Assembly (NCBI RefSeq): GCF_016820585.1
Contig: NZ_JADHDX010000012.1
Location: 28,395-92,394 of the forward strand
Reading direction: 5' to 3'
DNA from: Arthrobacter beigongshangensis
Lineage (GTDB): Bacteria > Bacillota > Bacilli > Bacillales_A > Planococcaceae
DNA: 64,000 nt
A model generated the notes under the pieces. The model saw only the letters and a list, made by a program, of their open reading frames with translations, was not told where the DNA came from and did no database searches. Shown piece after piece: positions 7,787 to 16,142 of this stretch. The translations under genes were made by a program, and so were the position numbers. Within the stretch, counting starts at the first letter, position 1. Each line of letters opens with the position of its first letter.

Positions 7787-8179
7787 TTGTTTGTAAATAA
7801 ATTAAAGCAGGCCATTGAAGATGAGTACAAAGATTATTATTTTTATAAATCAATGTACAGTCTGACAAATGATCCGCTCTGGCAAGATTTTCTCCGTCAT
7901 ATGTATGAAGATGAAAAAAGCCATTATGAAATGTTTCAACAGCTCTATTATATGATGACGGGGTCATTTGTTCCAAATCCCAAGAAGCCATTGCCTTGTT
8001 ATAACTTGAAAGAATGTGTGCAAAGGGCGTTGGTGGATGAGTTGGAGGCGGTTGAGACGTATAAAGAAATGCTTCTAACGATTCCTTTTCAACAGGCTTA
8101 TAATCCATTATTCATCGCCATGCATGACGAAATGGAGCATGCGATTCGCATGTCGACGATGTATAGCGCATTATCTTGA
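7787..8179 (+). CDS. Ferritin-like di-iron domain protein
   Basis: 130-residue, wholly helical protein with the four-helix ferritin/rubrerythrin pattern of metal ligands: E near residue 11 (AIEDEYKDYY), an E-x-x-H in MYEDEKSHYEM, E in VDELEAVETY, and E-x-x-H in MHDEMEHAIRM. These would bind two iron or manganese ions. No rubredoxin Cys4 site is present, so it is not a classical rubrerythrin. It starts at TTG with GAAAGGGTG upstream. The role, oxidative-stress or spore-related, is not clear. A short hairpin at 8170-8190 overlaps its end. Confidence 0.75.
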   Translation: MFVNKLKQAIEDEYKDYYFYKSMYSLTNDPLWQDFLRHMYEDEKSHYEMFQQLYYMMTGSFVPNPKKPLPCYNLKECVQRALVDELEAVETYKEMLLTIPFQQAYNPLFIAMHDEMEHAIRMSTMYSALS

Positions 8180-8242
8180 TTCAAGATAATGACGGGGTGT
8201 AATGGATGACAAGCCTTTGCATTTTTCCGTTTGGTCTCGTTC

Positions 8243-8251
8243 TGCTATAAT
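8243..8251 (+). promoter_or_regulatory. Candidate extended -10 promoter for yheBA
   Basis: TGCTATAAT is an extended -10 (TGn plus perfect TATAAT), 34 nt before the TTG start of the YheB-like gene. No good -35 hexamer lies at 16-18 nt, which is tolerated by extended -10 promoters. Confidence 0.5.
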
Positions 8252-8284
8252 TGGGACGTAAAGAAACGGGAAAAGGTGAAGCGA

Positions 8285-9433
8285 TTGGACTTTTTATGGA
8301 CATTGTTATTTATGACCGTTATAGGCGCGTTAATTGGAGGATTCACGAATCATCTGGCAATCAAAATGCTATTTAGGCCACATGAAGCAAAATATATCGG
8401 GAAATGGCGACTGCCGTTCACGCCGGGGTTGATTCCAAAACGGCGAGATGAATTGGCAAGGCAGCTTGGGAAGACGGTTACGAATTATTTATTGACACCG
8501 GATACCTTTCGTAAAAAATTATTAACACCTGATATGGAAAAAAAGGCAGAGAGCTTTATTCAACAAAAACTGGAAGAGCATGTCCTTCATTCTAATAAAA
8601 CCTTGAATGATTGGCTGGCGACTGCGGGTGCGACACAAGTTGCAGAAAAAGCAGAACAGCAAGTGTTGGAGGTGCTCGATGCCCAGCTTAACGCCGTGCG
8701 TAGAAGGCTGACGACCGGAACGGTAGAAGAGGTGCTACCGGAAAAGTGGCGGGTGGAAGCAGGAGAGCGTATTCCAACTGTGACAACGTACATTTTAAGT
8801 AGGTCAGAGCAATACTTCGCATCTGATGAAGGAAAAGCGATGTTCCGGAATCTCATCGATGATTTTCTTGCCTCTAAAGGAACGCTGGGCAGTATGGTCA
8901 ATATGTTTTTTGGTGAATCGGAGTCGCTCGTTGGAAAAGTGCAAAAAGAAGCGATCAAGTTTGTGACTGCTCCTGGTACAACAGCTTTAGTGAATACAAT
9001 TATTTATAATGAGTGGGAAAAATTACAGCAGCGCCCCGTTGAGGAATTGTTGGCTGGCTTCGACTGGGATGGATTATTCGGATCAATTTCAACGTACGCA
9101 AAAAATGAACTTGCGTTGGAAGCACGTCTGAATAAGTCGATTCGACATTACTGGCCAAATGGGGCGGAATGGACGGCGGTTAATATTACGCCAAAGCTCA
9201 TTGATTTTGCTTTTAATCAAGCAGAAGTACAATTGGAAAAATCACTTGGAAAATTGAAATTAGATGATATGGTAAGAGAGCAAGTCGATACGTTTCCTGT
9301 TGCAGTGCTAGAGGATCTGATGCTAGGCATTTCCAAGCGTGAATTTAAAATGATCACCGTTCTTGGGGCACTACTCGGTGGGGTCATCGGAATCGTTCAA
9401 GGCCTAATCGTCTTTGCAACAAATTTATCGTAG
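8285..9433 (+). CDS. yheB: YheB-like DUF445 membrane-anchored protein
   Basis: 382-residue DUF445 protein. The N-terminal hydrophobic segment (LLFMTVIGALIGGFTNHLA) is followed by the family signature around AIKMLFRPHEAKYIGKWRLPFTPGLIP (split here only by its length), and a second hydrophobic segment lies at the C-terminus (ALLGGVIGIVQGLIVFA). The central part is long amphipathic helix. The TTG at 8285 has AAAAGGTGA upstream and gives the length of B. subtilis YheB (377); earlier in-frame starts overlap the promoter. Function is unknown. It is followed 12 bp later by the YheA-like gene, as in B. subtilis. Confidence 0.82.
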   Translation: MDFLWTLLFMTVIGALIGGFTNHLAIKMLFRPHEAKYIGKWRLPFTPGLIPKRRDELARQLGKTVTNYLLTPDTFRKKLLTPDMEKKAESFIQQKLEEHVLHSNKTLNDWLATAGATQVAEKAEQQVLEVLDAQLNAVRRRLTTGTVEEVLPEKWRVEAGERIPTVTTYILSRSEQYFASDEGKAMFRNLIDDFLASKGTLGSMVNMFFGESESLVGKVQKEAIKFVTAPGTTALVNTIIYNEWEKLQQRPVEELLAGFDWDGLFGSISTYAKNELALEARLNKSIRHYWPNGAEWTAVNITPKLIDFAFNQAEVQLEKSLGKLKLDDMVREQVDTFPVAVLEDLMLGISKREFKMITVLGALLGGVIGIVQGLIVFATNLS

Positions 9434-9445
9434 GGGGAATTGTAA

Positions 9446-9793
9446 ATGACAGTGAATATGTATGATGATTTGAACAAGTTGGAAGCAACATTCCGCAAAA
9501 CAGCGGAATTTGCAGAGGTAGAACAAGCCGTAGGTGAAGTGAAAGCGGATGAAGAAGCACTTGCGTTATTCAAAAGTTTCCGTAAAATTCAGATGACCCT
9601 TCAAGAAAAACAAATGCAGGGTGAGGAAATTGCTGAGGAAGAGCTTGAATATGCACAGAAGACTGCGCAGCTGGCACAGCAAAATCCTAAAATCATGACG
9701 ATGCTCGAAGCCGAAATGAAGCTAAGTGGTTTGATTGAAGAAGTGAACCGAGTCCTGATGAAACCGGTACAGCAACTATATGAATCTATCTAA
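9446..9793 (+). CDS. yheA: YheA (YlbF/YmcA family) protein
   Basis: 115-residue acidic, all-helical protein of the YlbF/YmcA (DUF964) family. In B. subtilis the paralogues YlbF and YmcA form the Y-complex with YaaT and affect RNase Y and development; YheA itself is poorly characterised. Recognisable pattern: LNKLEATFRKTAEFAEVEQA near the N-terminus and PKIMTMLEAEMKLSGLIEEV near the C-terminus. The ATG has AGGGGGA upstream. It is coupled to yheB and followed by a terminator. Confidence 0.82.
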   Translation: MTVNMYDDLNKLEATFRKTAEFAEVEQAVGEVKADEEALALFKSFRKIQMTLQEKQMQGEEIAEEELEYAQKTAQLAQQNPKIMTMLEAEMKLSGLIEEVNRVLMKPVQQLYESI

Positions 9794-9816
9794 AAACCGG
9801 CTAATGCCGGTTTTTT
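9794..9816 (+). terminator. Terminator of yheBA
   Basis: ACCGGC and GCCGGT form a compact hairpin with a 4-nt loop, followed by six T, starting at the yheA stop codon. Confidence 0.85.
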
Positions 9817-9904
9817 CTTCTTCCTACAAGATGAAAATTTGTTACAATTGACGTTATGGGATAAACCAATATGAGATGGATAAATAGAAAGTTGGTACAT
9901 ATAC

Positions 9905-11413
9905 ATGCAGAAAATCGTTATTAAACAACCTTTCGAGCAGGATTGGATTCGGATGTTCACTCATCTGGCTAATCTATTTTTCGAGCAGTCAAAGATTATA
10001 GATGAAGACGAAGAACAGGCCATCAGTGTGACGTTTTCACTTGAAAAAAATGCGGATAATATGCTGAACGGGCAAGCATTTCTTACTTGGAATGATCAAG
10101 AATATACCGCTACATTTACAGAGCTAGAAGAGAAGGATGACGCAAAAATTCAAACGCGTCAGTTAAAACGCGTCTACTCACATATTTTGCTTGAAGCGCT
10201 TGAACAGGCGACAGGTATGCAGCAATCATGGGGCATTTTAACGGGAATTCGCCCGATGAAGCTCTACCATAAATATCGTCAGCAAGGGAATAGCACGGAA
10301 CAGGCACAGCAACTACTAATGGATCGTCATCGTATTTCAAGTGAGAAAAGTGAGCTCCTTGCCAAAATTGCGGATGTACAGCTTCGTTCAGTACCTGATT
10401 TATATGACTTGAAAAATGAAGTAAGTATATACATCGGTATTCCATTTTGCCCAACGAAGTGTGCTTATTGTACGTTTCCTGCCTATGCGATTCATCGGAA
10501 AAATGGCCGAGTAGAATCGTTCCTTGATGGATTACATGAAGAGATTCGCGAGATGGGGAAATGGTTAACAGAGCGTAATATGGCGATTACGACAATCTAT
10601 TTCGGTGGCGGTACACCCACTTCAATCGAAGCAGAAGAGATGGATGCCTTGTATGAAACGATGTATGCCTCGTTTCCTAATATGGAGAATGTCCGCGAAG
10701 TGACGGTGGAAGCAGGGCGACCTGATACAATCACACCAGCCAAGATTGAGGTATTGAAGAAATGGGGCATTGATCGCATTAGCGTCAATCCGCAATCGTA
10801 TACGGATGAAACTTTGAAAGCGATTGGGCGTCATCATTCGGTTCAAGAGACAGTTGATAAGTTTTGGTTGTCGCGAAACATGGGCATGAAAAATATTAAT
10901 ATGGATCTCATCATTGGTTTGCCGAATGAAGGAATCGAAGAATTTAAGCATTCACTTGAAGAAACGGCAAAGATGCAGCCGGAATCACTGACGGTTCATA
11001 CATTGTCATTCAAGCGAGCTTCGGAAATGACACGCAATAAGGACAAGTACAAAGTGGCGGATCGTCAGACAGTTGAACAAATGATGAAGCTTGGCGAACA
11101 GTGGAATGCAGAAAATGGCTATGAGCCGTACTATTTGTATCGCCAGAAAAATATTTTGGGCAATTTGGAAAACGTCGGCTATGCAAAACCAGAAGAAGAA
11201 AGTATCTACAACATCGTCATTATGGAAGAAGTGCAGACAATTATTGGCGTTGGTTGCGGAGCATCAAGCAAATTCATTGATCCGACGACAGGCAAGATTA
11301 CGCAGTTTTATAATCCGAAAGATCCGGCAGCTTATATTTTGACGTTTGAGGATGCCATTGACAAGAAGCTAGAGCATTTGAATACAATTTTCCCGGAGAC
11401 GGTGAGTAAATAA
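9905..11413 (+). CDS. hemZ: HemZ-type radical SAM enzyme
   Basis: 502-residue protein of the HemN/HemZ radical SAM family, acting on coproporphyrinogen or heme-related tetrapyrroles in the cytosol. The [4Fe-4S]-binding motif CPTKCAYC places cysteines at about 182, 186 and 189. It is followed by YFGGGTPTS (SAM binding) and by DLIIGLP further on. An N-terminal ~150-residue extension before the SAM core is typical of HemZ, and the length matches B. subtilis HemZ (501). Position between YheA and YhaR agrees with the B. subtilis order. HemZ family members are often called oxygen-independent coproporphyrinogen dehydrogenases, although the activity of this subgroup is less certain. Confidence 0.9.
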   Translation: MQKIVIKQPFEQDWIRMFTHLANLFFEQSKIIDEDEEQAISVTFSLEKNADNMLNGQAFLTWNDQEYTATFTELEEKDDAKIQTRQLKRVYSHILLEALEQATGMQQSWGILTGIRPMKLYHKYRQQGNSTEQAQQLLMDRHRISSEKSELLAKIADVQLRSVPDLYDLKNEVSIYIGIPFCPTKCAYCTFPAYAIHRKNGRVESFLDGLHEEIREMGKWLTERNMAITTIYFGGGTPTSIEAEEMDALYETMYASFPNMENVREVTVEAGRPDTITPAKIEVLKKWGIDRISVNPQSYTDETLKAIGRHHSVQETVDKFWLSRNMGMKNINMDLIIGLPNEGIEEFKHSLEETAKMQPESLTVHTLSFKRASEMTRNKDKYKVADRQTVEQMMKLGEQWNAENGYEPYYLYRQKNILGNLENVGYAKPEEESIYNIVIMEEVQTIIGVGCGASSKFIDPTTGKITQFYNPKDPAAYILTFEDAIDKKLEHLNTIFPETVSK

Positions 11414-11496
11414 AGGGTTTATGGAAAAGGCACCGAATATAGAATAATGAATGGTGATTCATTTGATTTTACTCTATATAAAGGGGTGTCTTTTTT

Positions 11497-12276
11497 ATGT
11501 ATACAACTGTTGAATTGAAAAAAGAGGGACGTCTTGCGCGTCTCACATTGAACAGGCCGACATCGATGAACGCGATGGATGATGTCATGATGAAAGAACT
11601 GGCAGACGTTTTTGAAGAATTGAAGAGTGATACAACGGTACAAGTGTTAATCATTCAAGGGGCTGGACGTGCATTTTCCGCAGGTGGCGATATTAAAGCT
11701 ATGCTAGATCCAGACAGCCCAATGGATATAGGAAAGGTCATGGTTGATGTGTCACGTCTTGCGAAAGCATTGTACACATTGCCACAAATAACAATGGCGG
11801 TCGTCCATGGGGCGGCAGCCGGACTAGGGTTTAGTGTTGTTCTTGGCTGCGATATAGTTATCGCGGAGGAAAATAGTAAGCTTGCAATGAACTTTATCGG
11901 CATCGGTCTCGTACCAGATGGAGCGGGTCACTTCTTCTTGAAGGAACGGGTCGGTGTACCGCAAGCGAAAAATTTAATATGGTCTGGCAAGGTGATGAAT
12001 GGTTCCGAAGCCTTGTCTAAAGGTCTGATTGACGAAGTGGTGGCGGAAGGGAAGGCTGCTGAATATGGCGAAGCATATGCGCAAAAACTGCTTGCTTCAC
12101 CTATTGCTTCGATGATTGCGTCAAAGCATATTTTGCACACGCAGAACATAGCTGAACTTGAAAATGTCTTGAAAATGGAAAGCGAAGCACAAGTGGCGAT
12201 GCGTAAAACAGCTGACCATATGGAAGGGATCCAGGCGTTCGTGGAGAAGCGAAAGCCAGTATTTACGGGGAAATAA
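11497..12276 (+). CDS. yhaR: Enoyl-CoA hydratase/isomerase family protein (YhaR-like)
   Basis: 259-residue crotonase-fold protein, near the length of YhaR (255). The acyl-CoA oxyanion-hole regions are GAGRAFSAGGDIKAM (about 50-65) and AAAGLGFSVVLGCDI (about 105-120); the C-terminal half carries FIGIGLVPDGAGHFFL. The acidic residue usual in hydratases at the second position appears as D in VPDGAG, so exact activity (hydratase, isomerase or other) cannot be called. The gene starts 9 nt after a weak site (GGGGTG) and stands alone between hemZ and a shared terminator. Confidence 0.83.
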   Translation: MYTTVELKKEGRLARLTLNRPTSMNAMDDVMMKELADVFEELKSDTTVQVLIIQGAGRAFSAGGDIKAMLDPDSPMDIGKVMVDVSRLAKALYTLPQITMAVVHGAAAGLGFSVVLGCDIVIAEENSKLAMNFIGIGLVPDGAGHFFLKERVGVPQAKNLIWSGKVMNGSEALSKGLIDEVVAEGKAAEYGEAYAQKLLASPIASMIASKHILHTQNIAELENVLKMESEAQVAMRKTADHMEGIQAFVEKRKPVFTGK

Positions 12277-12357
12277 AAAAAGTAGCGGATGCCAACCTGA
12301 TTGTGGGCAAGTAGTTTGAACCAATGCTTGTTGATATGGATTAGTTAAATTGAAAAA

Positions 12358-12401
12358 CGATACACCTACTCGGCTAGCCGTTGAGTAGATGTATCGCTTT
12401 T
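12358..12401. terminator. Bidirectional terminator between yhaR and mgsA
   Basis: CGATACACCTACTC and GAGTAGATGTATCG form a long stem with one mismatch and a loop of 9 to 11 nt, with T-rich sequence after it on the plus strand and A-rich sequence before it (T-rich on the minus strand). It can end both the convergent yhaR and mgsA transcripts. Confidence 0.75.
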
Positions 12402-12806
12402 TTATTTATATTTATCGACTGTTTCTCGCCAAGCAAAATCCCCATTTTCGACAGAGCGTATTAACAGCTCAGCTGTTGCGATATTCGTGGCAAGTGGGAT
12501 GCCATAGACATCACAGAGCCTCAGTAGTGCACTGACGTCAGGTTCATGTGGCTGTGCCGTCAATGGATCACGGAAAAAGAGAATGAGGTCTAACTCGCCA
12601 GTCGCCAACATCGCGCCGATTTGTTGGTCGCCGCCTAAAGGTCCTGACATGAGTCGGTTAACGGTAAGCTTTGTTTCTTCCATAATTCTTTTTCCAGTCG
12701 TCCCCGTTGCATATAACGTATATTGTGAAAAGATATGCTCATAGGCAATTGTGAAGTTGACCATCTCATTTTTCTTTTCATCGTGAGCAATTAATGCGAT
12801 TTTCAT
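12402..12806 (-). CDS. mgsA: Methylglyoxal synthase
   Basis: 134-residue MgsA, converting dihydroxyacetone phosphate to methylglyoxal and phosphate, a bypass of lower glycolysis. Family motifs: N-terminal ALIAHDEKK, phosphate-binding ATGTTGKRI, and active-site [14 protein letters not shown] with the catalytic aspartate, then [14 protein letters not shown]. Length is typical for bacterial MgsA. In B. subtilis mgsA belongs to another operon and is inhibited by the Crh protein; a crh gene is present in this window. It is followed on the same strand (upstream) by a VOC-family gene, a plausible partner in dicarbonyl detoxification, but this link is only positional. Confidence 0.93.
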   Translation of the reverse strand: MKIALIAHDEKKNEMVNFTIAYEHIFSQYTLYATGTTGKRIMEETKLTVNRLMSGPLGGDQQIGAMLATGELDLILFFRDPLTAQPHEPDVSALLRLCDVYGIPLATNIATAELLIRSVENGDFAWRETVDKYK

Positions 12807-12863
12807 TTAGAACACCCCTCTTTACTCTACTGGTAAGAAATAATCTAATTCCTCTATAGATTA

Positions 12864-13289
12864 TCACAATTTTAGGGTCTGTGTATGAATTAATTTAGGT
12901 GCCACCAATTCAACCTTCATTCTATCGGGATCTTCAAAATAAACGGCATAATGTTCAGGTCCACCGGCAAATGGATGCTTATCGGTGTAAAGGATGCGGA
13001 TTCCCTTACTTTGTAATTCGTCTGTTAGCTCATCAACCTGTTGGCGCGAGCTAGCGTGAAATGCCAAATGATTAAGGCCAACTCGGCATCTATGATAGGG
13101 CACATCCAAAAACCTTTCCTCTGCCTGTACAAAAACAAGATATGTTTCGCCTAACTGCCAACTTCGCCCGTTTTCCCATTCCTGAAACGGACTATAGCCT
13201 AATTCCTCTAGTAACCAACCCCAAAAGTCAATCGTCTTTTTTAAATCGGAAACGTACAGTTCAATATGATGAACCAGTCCCTGTGCCAT
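12864..13289 (-). CDS. VOC-family (glyoxalase/bleomycin-resistance fold) protein
   Basis: 141-residue protein with two beta-alpha-beta-beta-beta modules of the vicinal oxygen chelate fold. Visible features: VHHIELYVSDLKKTIDFWGW at the start, GLNHLAFHASSRQQVDEL mid-way, and YAVYFEDPDRMKVELVAP at the end. Conserved metal-ligand candidates are His near residue 7, His in NHLAF and Glu in KVELV. Members include glyoxalase I, fosfomycin-resistance enzymes and dioxygenases, and the substrate cannot be told. Neighbouring mgsA makes methylglyoxal, which suggests but does not prove a glyoxalase role. Confidence 0.78.
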   Translation of the reverse strand: MAQGLVHHIELYVSDLKKTIDFWGWLLEELGYSPFQEWENGRSWQLGETYLVFVQAEERFLDVPYHRCRVGLNHLAFHASSRQQVDELTDELQSKGIRILYTDKHPFAGGPEHYAVYFEDPDRMKVELVAPKLIHTQTLKL

Positions 13290-13323
13290 CTATTTCCCCC
13301 CCCCTCATTATCTAAATGAAAAC

Positions 13324-13361
13324 GCAGCTAAGCTGATGTGTTTTGCTTAGCTGCACTTTTT
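13324..13361. terminator. Terminator between yhzC-like and VOC genes
   Basis: GCAGCTAAG and CTTAGCTGC form a perfect 9-bp stem with a 13-nt loop. Six T follow on the plus strand; the minus strand has ...GCGTTTTCATTT. It most likely ends the minus-strand yhzC-like gene. Confidence 0.7.
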
Positions 13362-13546
13362 TAAGAATGAAACAATAATAATTTCCCAGCTGGAGATGCA
13401 AGGCGATGTGTTTTTTCAACAAGATCTTTTTCTTCAAGCAATGCCTGGCCTTGTATTTTTGCTGCGTCGTCTGTTTCAGCAGTGAACGTTTCTTCTGTAA
13501 TCAATTTCCCCGTAGGCTCGTATGCAGTTAGTTTATAAGTTCTCAC
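13361..13546 (-). CDS. yhzC: YhzC-like small conserved protein
   Basis: 61-residue protein (YKLTAYEPTGKLITEETF...LVEKTHRLASPAGKLLLFHS) resembling B. subtilis YhzC, a conserved Bacillales protein of unknown function. The GTG start at 13546 was preferred because AAAGGGTG lies 6 nt upstream; an ATG six codons earlier has no site. It is monocistronic, divergent from yhaQ, and followed by a terminator. Confidence 0.7.
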   Translation of the reverse strand: MRTYKLTAYEPTGKLITEETFTAETDDAAKIQGQALLEEKDLVEKTHRLASPAGKLLLFHS

Positions 13547-13701
13547 AACATTCACCCTTTCCATTCAATTTCATTCATTATACTACAATACTACGAAAGA
13601 TTCTAAAAACAAATCGTTAGTAGCAAAAATTAGAAATCCTGAAACTTTAGGTTACTAGATACGTATATGTATAAGGTTGAAAAACGAAGGGAGTTACAAA
13701 A

Positions 13702-14601
13702 ATGACTTTACTACTTGAAAATGTCACGAAGCGCTTCGGTGATTTTACTGCCGTTAATGATTTATCTCTGTCGGTTGGGGATGGCACGATGTATGGGTTT
13801 CTTGGCGCCAATGGAGCGGGCAAGACGACGACGTTCCGCATGATTCTTGGGCTTTTGAATGCCAATGAGGGGCGGATTACATGGAATGGAAAACCGATTT
13901 CATATGCAACGAGTCCTCAAATCGGTTATTTACCTGAAGAACGTGGGCTTTATCCAAAAATGAAAGTTGAGGATCAGCTTATTTTCCTCGCACAGCTACG
14001 AGGTATGAGCAAAGGAGATGCGAAAAGAGAGCTCCACAACTGGCTTGAACGTTTTGAAGTTCCGCATTATGCGACTAAAAAAATCGAAGAGCTATCGAAG
14101 GGGAATCAGCAAAAAATCCAAGTCATTGCATCGCTTCTACATAAGCCGCAATTGCTTATTCTCGACGAACCGTTTTCCGGTCTTGACCCGGTGAATGTTG
14201 AAATGTTGAAAGCAGCCATTTTAGATTTCCGCAATGAAGGTGCGACAATTGTCTTTTCGAGTCATCGCATGGATCACGTGGAAGAATTATGTGAGCAGTT
14301 AAGTATTATCGATAAGGGAAAACAGATTGTCAGTGGCTCACTGCGGGATGTTAAACGGTCATTTAGTAAGCATAATGTCCGTATTCATTCAGATAACGAT
14401 TTGTCGCTACTTGCATCCATTTCGGGTGTTACGTCTGTCACCAAAACAGTAGAAGGCGCGATTTACCAAGTAGAAGCAGAGGAAATCGCTAGCAAACTAT
14501 TAACAGCGGCTTTACAAACAGGTCCAATCCGTCACTTTGAAATTGAAGAGCCTTCGCTGCAAGATATTTTCATCGAAAAGGTGGGGAAACAACATGCGTG
14601 A
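13702..14601 (+). CDS. yhaQ: ABC exporter ATPase (YhaQ, NatA-like)
   Basis: 299-residue ABC ATPase. Walker A GANGAGKTTT is at about 35-44, signature LSKGNQQKIQ near 132, Walker B LLILDEPFSGLDP near 152-164, and the H-loop in VFSSHRMDH. The signature LSKGN is typical of the NatA/DrrA class. The C-terminal ~70-residue extension (after GSLRDVKRSF) matches this class. With the next gene it forms a Na+/drug or lipid-type exporter; in B. subtilis YhaQ/YhaP is NatAB-like. The genes overlap by 8 bp, implying coupled translation. The transported substrate is inferred only from similarity. Confidence 0.88.
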   Translation: MTLLLENVTKRFGDFTAVNDLSLSVGDGTMYGFLGANGAGKTTTFRMILGLLNANEGRITWNGKPISYATSPQIGYLPEERGLYPKMKVEDQLIFLAQLRGMSKGDAKRELHNWLERFEVPHYATKKIEELSKGNQQKIQVIASLLHKPQLLILDEPFSGLDPVNVEMLKAAILDFRNEGATIVFSSHRMDHVEELCEQLSIIDKGKQIVSGSLRDVKRSFSKHNVRIHSDNDLSLLASISGVTSVTKTVEGAIYQVEAEEIASKLLTAALQTGPIRHFEIEEPSLQDIFIEKVGKQHA

Positions 14602-15859
14602 ATTTATGATTATTTTTAAACAAGCCTTCGTAACAAAAGCGAAAACGAAATCATTCATCATTACAACTGCGATTATGCTAGCCGCAGTTTTCCTGTTTGC
14701 CAATATGGGGAAAATTATTGATGGTGTGAAAAGTGTTACAGGTGGCGATAGTGAGTCGGCTCAAGTGCTACAAGTGATAGATGAAAGTGGTATTTTAGTA
14801 GATCGTTTAACTGCACAGTTTGAGGCAAGTGGCTCGGATATGATAGTAGAAAAAGCTAGTGAATCAGAGCAGGAGCTGACCGATCAAGTGAAGGAAGGAG
14901 AAATCGATTCCTTTTTGACCTTGAAATTGGATGAAGCAAATACGATTCAAGCGAACTATACCTCTATGAGTTCGATGGAATTCTCGCTACCGATGATGCT
15001 ACAAGATGCGCTTCAATCGATTCAAACGGAAATGAAAGCGGAGGAATTATCGTTGTCGGGTGAACAGGTGCAGACGCTGTTTGCGCCGATTCAATTTGAA
15101 GAACATTCCGTATCTCCATCGGCGAAAACGGAAGAGGAGTTAAGTCAGGCACGGGGTCTTGTCTATGTGCTCATGTTCCTCATTTACTTTGCGGTTATCA
15201 TGTATGCAAGCATGATTGCAACAGAAGTAGCAACAGAAAAATCATCGCGTGTTATGGAAATTCTAATTTCCAGTGTGTCTCCCGCGAAGCATATGTTTGC
15301 TAAAGTGCTAGGAATTGGCTCGCTTGGTTTATTGCAAATGGTATTATTCGGTCTCGCCGGTTTTATCGCGCTGAAAACGTCAGCGGCTAACATGGCAGAT
15401 GGTTTCTTTTCAGTGTTTGGCTTTTCCAATATGAATGTTGGAACAATCATTTATGCTATTGTCTTCTTCCTGTTAGGCTATTTCCTGTACGCGACGCTTG
15501 CAGCTTTGCTAGGCTCGCTCGTTAGCCGAACAGAAGATGTGCAACAAATGATTATGCCGATGACATTGTTAATTGTAGCGGCATTTATGATTGCAGCAAC
15601 GGGCCTTGGTAATCCAGAAATGGCGTATATCAAATATGCTTCCTTCTTCCCGTTCTTTGCACCACTCGTCATGTTCTTACGTGTCGGCATGTTGGATTTA
15701 CCTGTGTGGGAGCCAGTGTTATCGATCGCGCTGCTGCTCGTCACAATTTTCATCCTCGGCTGGTTTGGCGCACGTGTCTACCGCGGTGGCGTTCTCATGT
15801 ATGGCCCATCAAAATCGTTGAAGGATATTAAAAAGGCAATTCAGTTAGGGAAAGAATAA
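14594..15859 (+). CDS. yhaP: ABC exporter permease (YhaP, NatB-like)
   Basis: 421-residue ABC-2 permease. One N-terminal membrane anchor (FIITTAIMLAAVFLFA) is followed by a long extracytoplasmic domain (about 45-205) and then five to six membrane segments starting near LVYVLMFLIYFAVIMYAS. The EVATEKSSRVMEILISSVSP motif after the second segment is typical of NatB/YhaP proteins. The start at 14594 has AAGGTGGGG upstream, inside the end of yhaQ. The length agrees with B. subtilis YhaP (419). A terminator follows. Confidence 0.87.
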   Translation: MREFMIIFKQAFVTKAKTKSFIITTAIMLAAVFLFANMGKIIDGVKSVTGGDSESAQVLQVIDESGILVDRLTAQFEASGSDMIVEKASESEQELTDQVKEGEIDSFLTLKLDEANTIQANYTSMSSMEFSLPMMLQDALQSIQTEMKAEELSLSGEQVQTLFAPIQFEEHSVSPSAKTEEELSQARGLVYVLMFLIYFAVIMYASMIATEVATEKSSRVMEILISSVSPAKHMFAKVLGIGSLGLLQMVLFGLAGFIALKTSAANMADGFFSVFGFSNMNVGTIIYAIVFFLLGYFLYATLAALLGSLVSRTEDVQQMIMPMTLLIVAAFMIAATGLGNPEMAYIKYASFFPFFAPLVMFLRVGMLDLPVWEPVLSIALLLVTIFILGWFGARVYRGGVLMYGPSKSLKDIKKAIQLGKE

Positions 15860-15873
15860 TCAGTATGAAAATT

Positions 15874-15908
15874 AGGACTCTGAATTTGTATTCTCAGAGT
15901 TCTTTTTT
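15874..15908 (+). terminator. Terminator of yhaQP
   Basis: GGACTCTGA and TCAGAGTTC (with one G-T pair) form a hairpin with a loop of about 9 nt, followed by seven T. Confidence 0.8.
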
Positions 15909-15928
15909 TATGCGCCAAAGGTCACAGT

Positions 15929-16033
15929 TTGCAAGCAAATCTCGATTGAGTGCAAGCAAACGGGATGTGTATGCAAGCAAACCTGGGTTGAGTGCAAGTA
16001 AACCATAAGGGAGTGCAAGCAAATCACTAGGAT
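15929..16033 (+). repeat. 21-bp-period array, GTGCAAGCAAA family
   Basis: Five adjoining units of exactly 21 bp start at 15929, 15950, 15971, 15992 and 16013. Each begins with (G/A/T)TGCAAGCAAA (one has GTAAA) and continues with ten variable bases. The array follows the yhaQP terminator by 20 bp. Confidence 0.8.
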
Positions 16034-16142
16034 GTTAGGTACTGCCACAATTGTTCTTTAAATTGCGGCAACACCTGGCATTCCGAGGACAATTTATGGT
16101 AAAATAAGAACAAGTATTCGTTGGGCGGAGGAGGGATTTGAG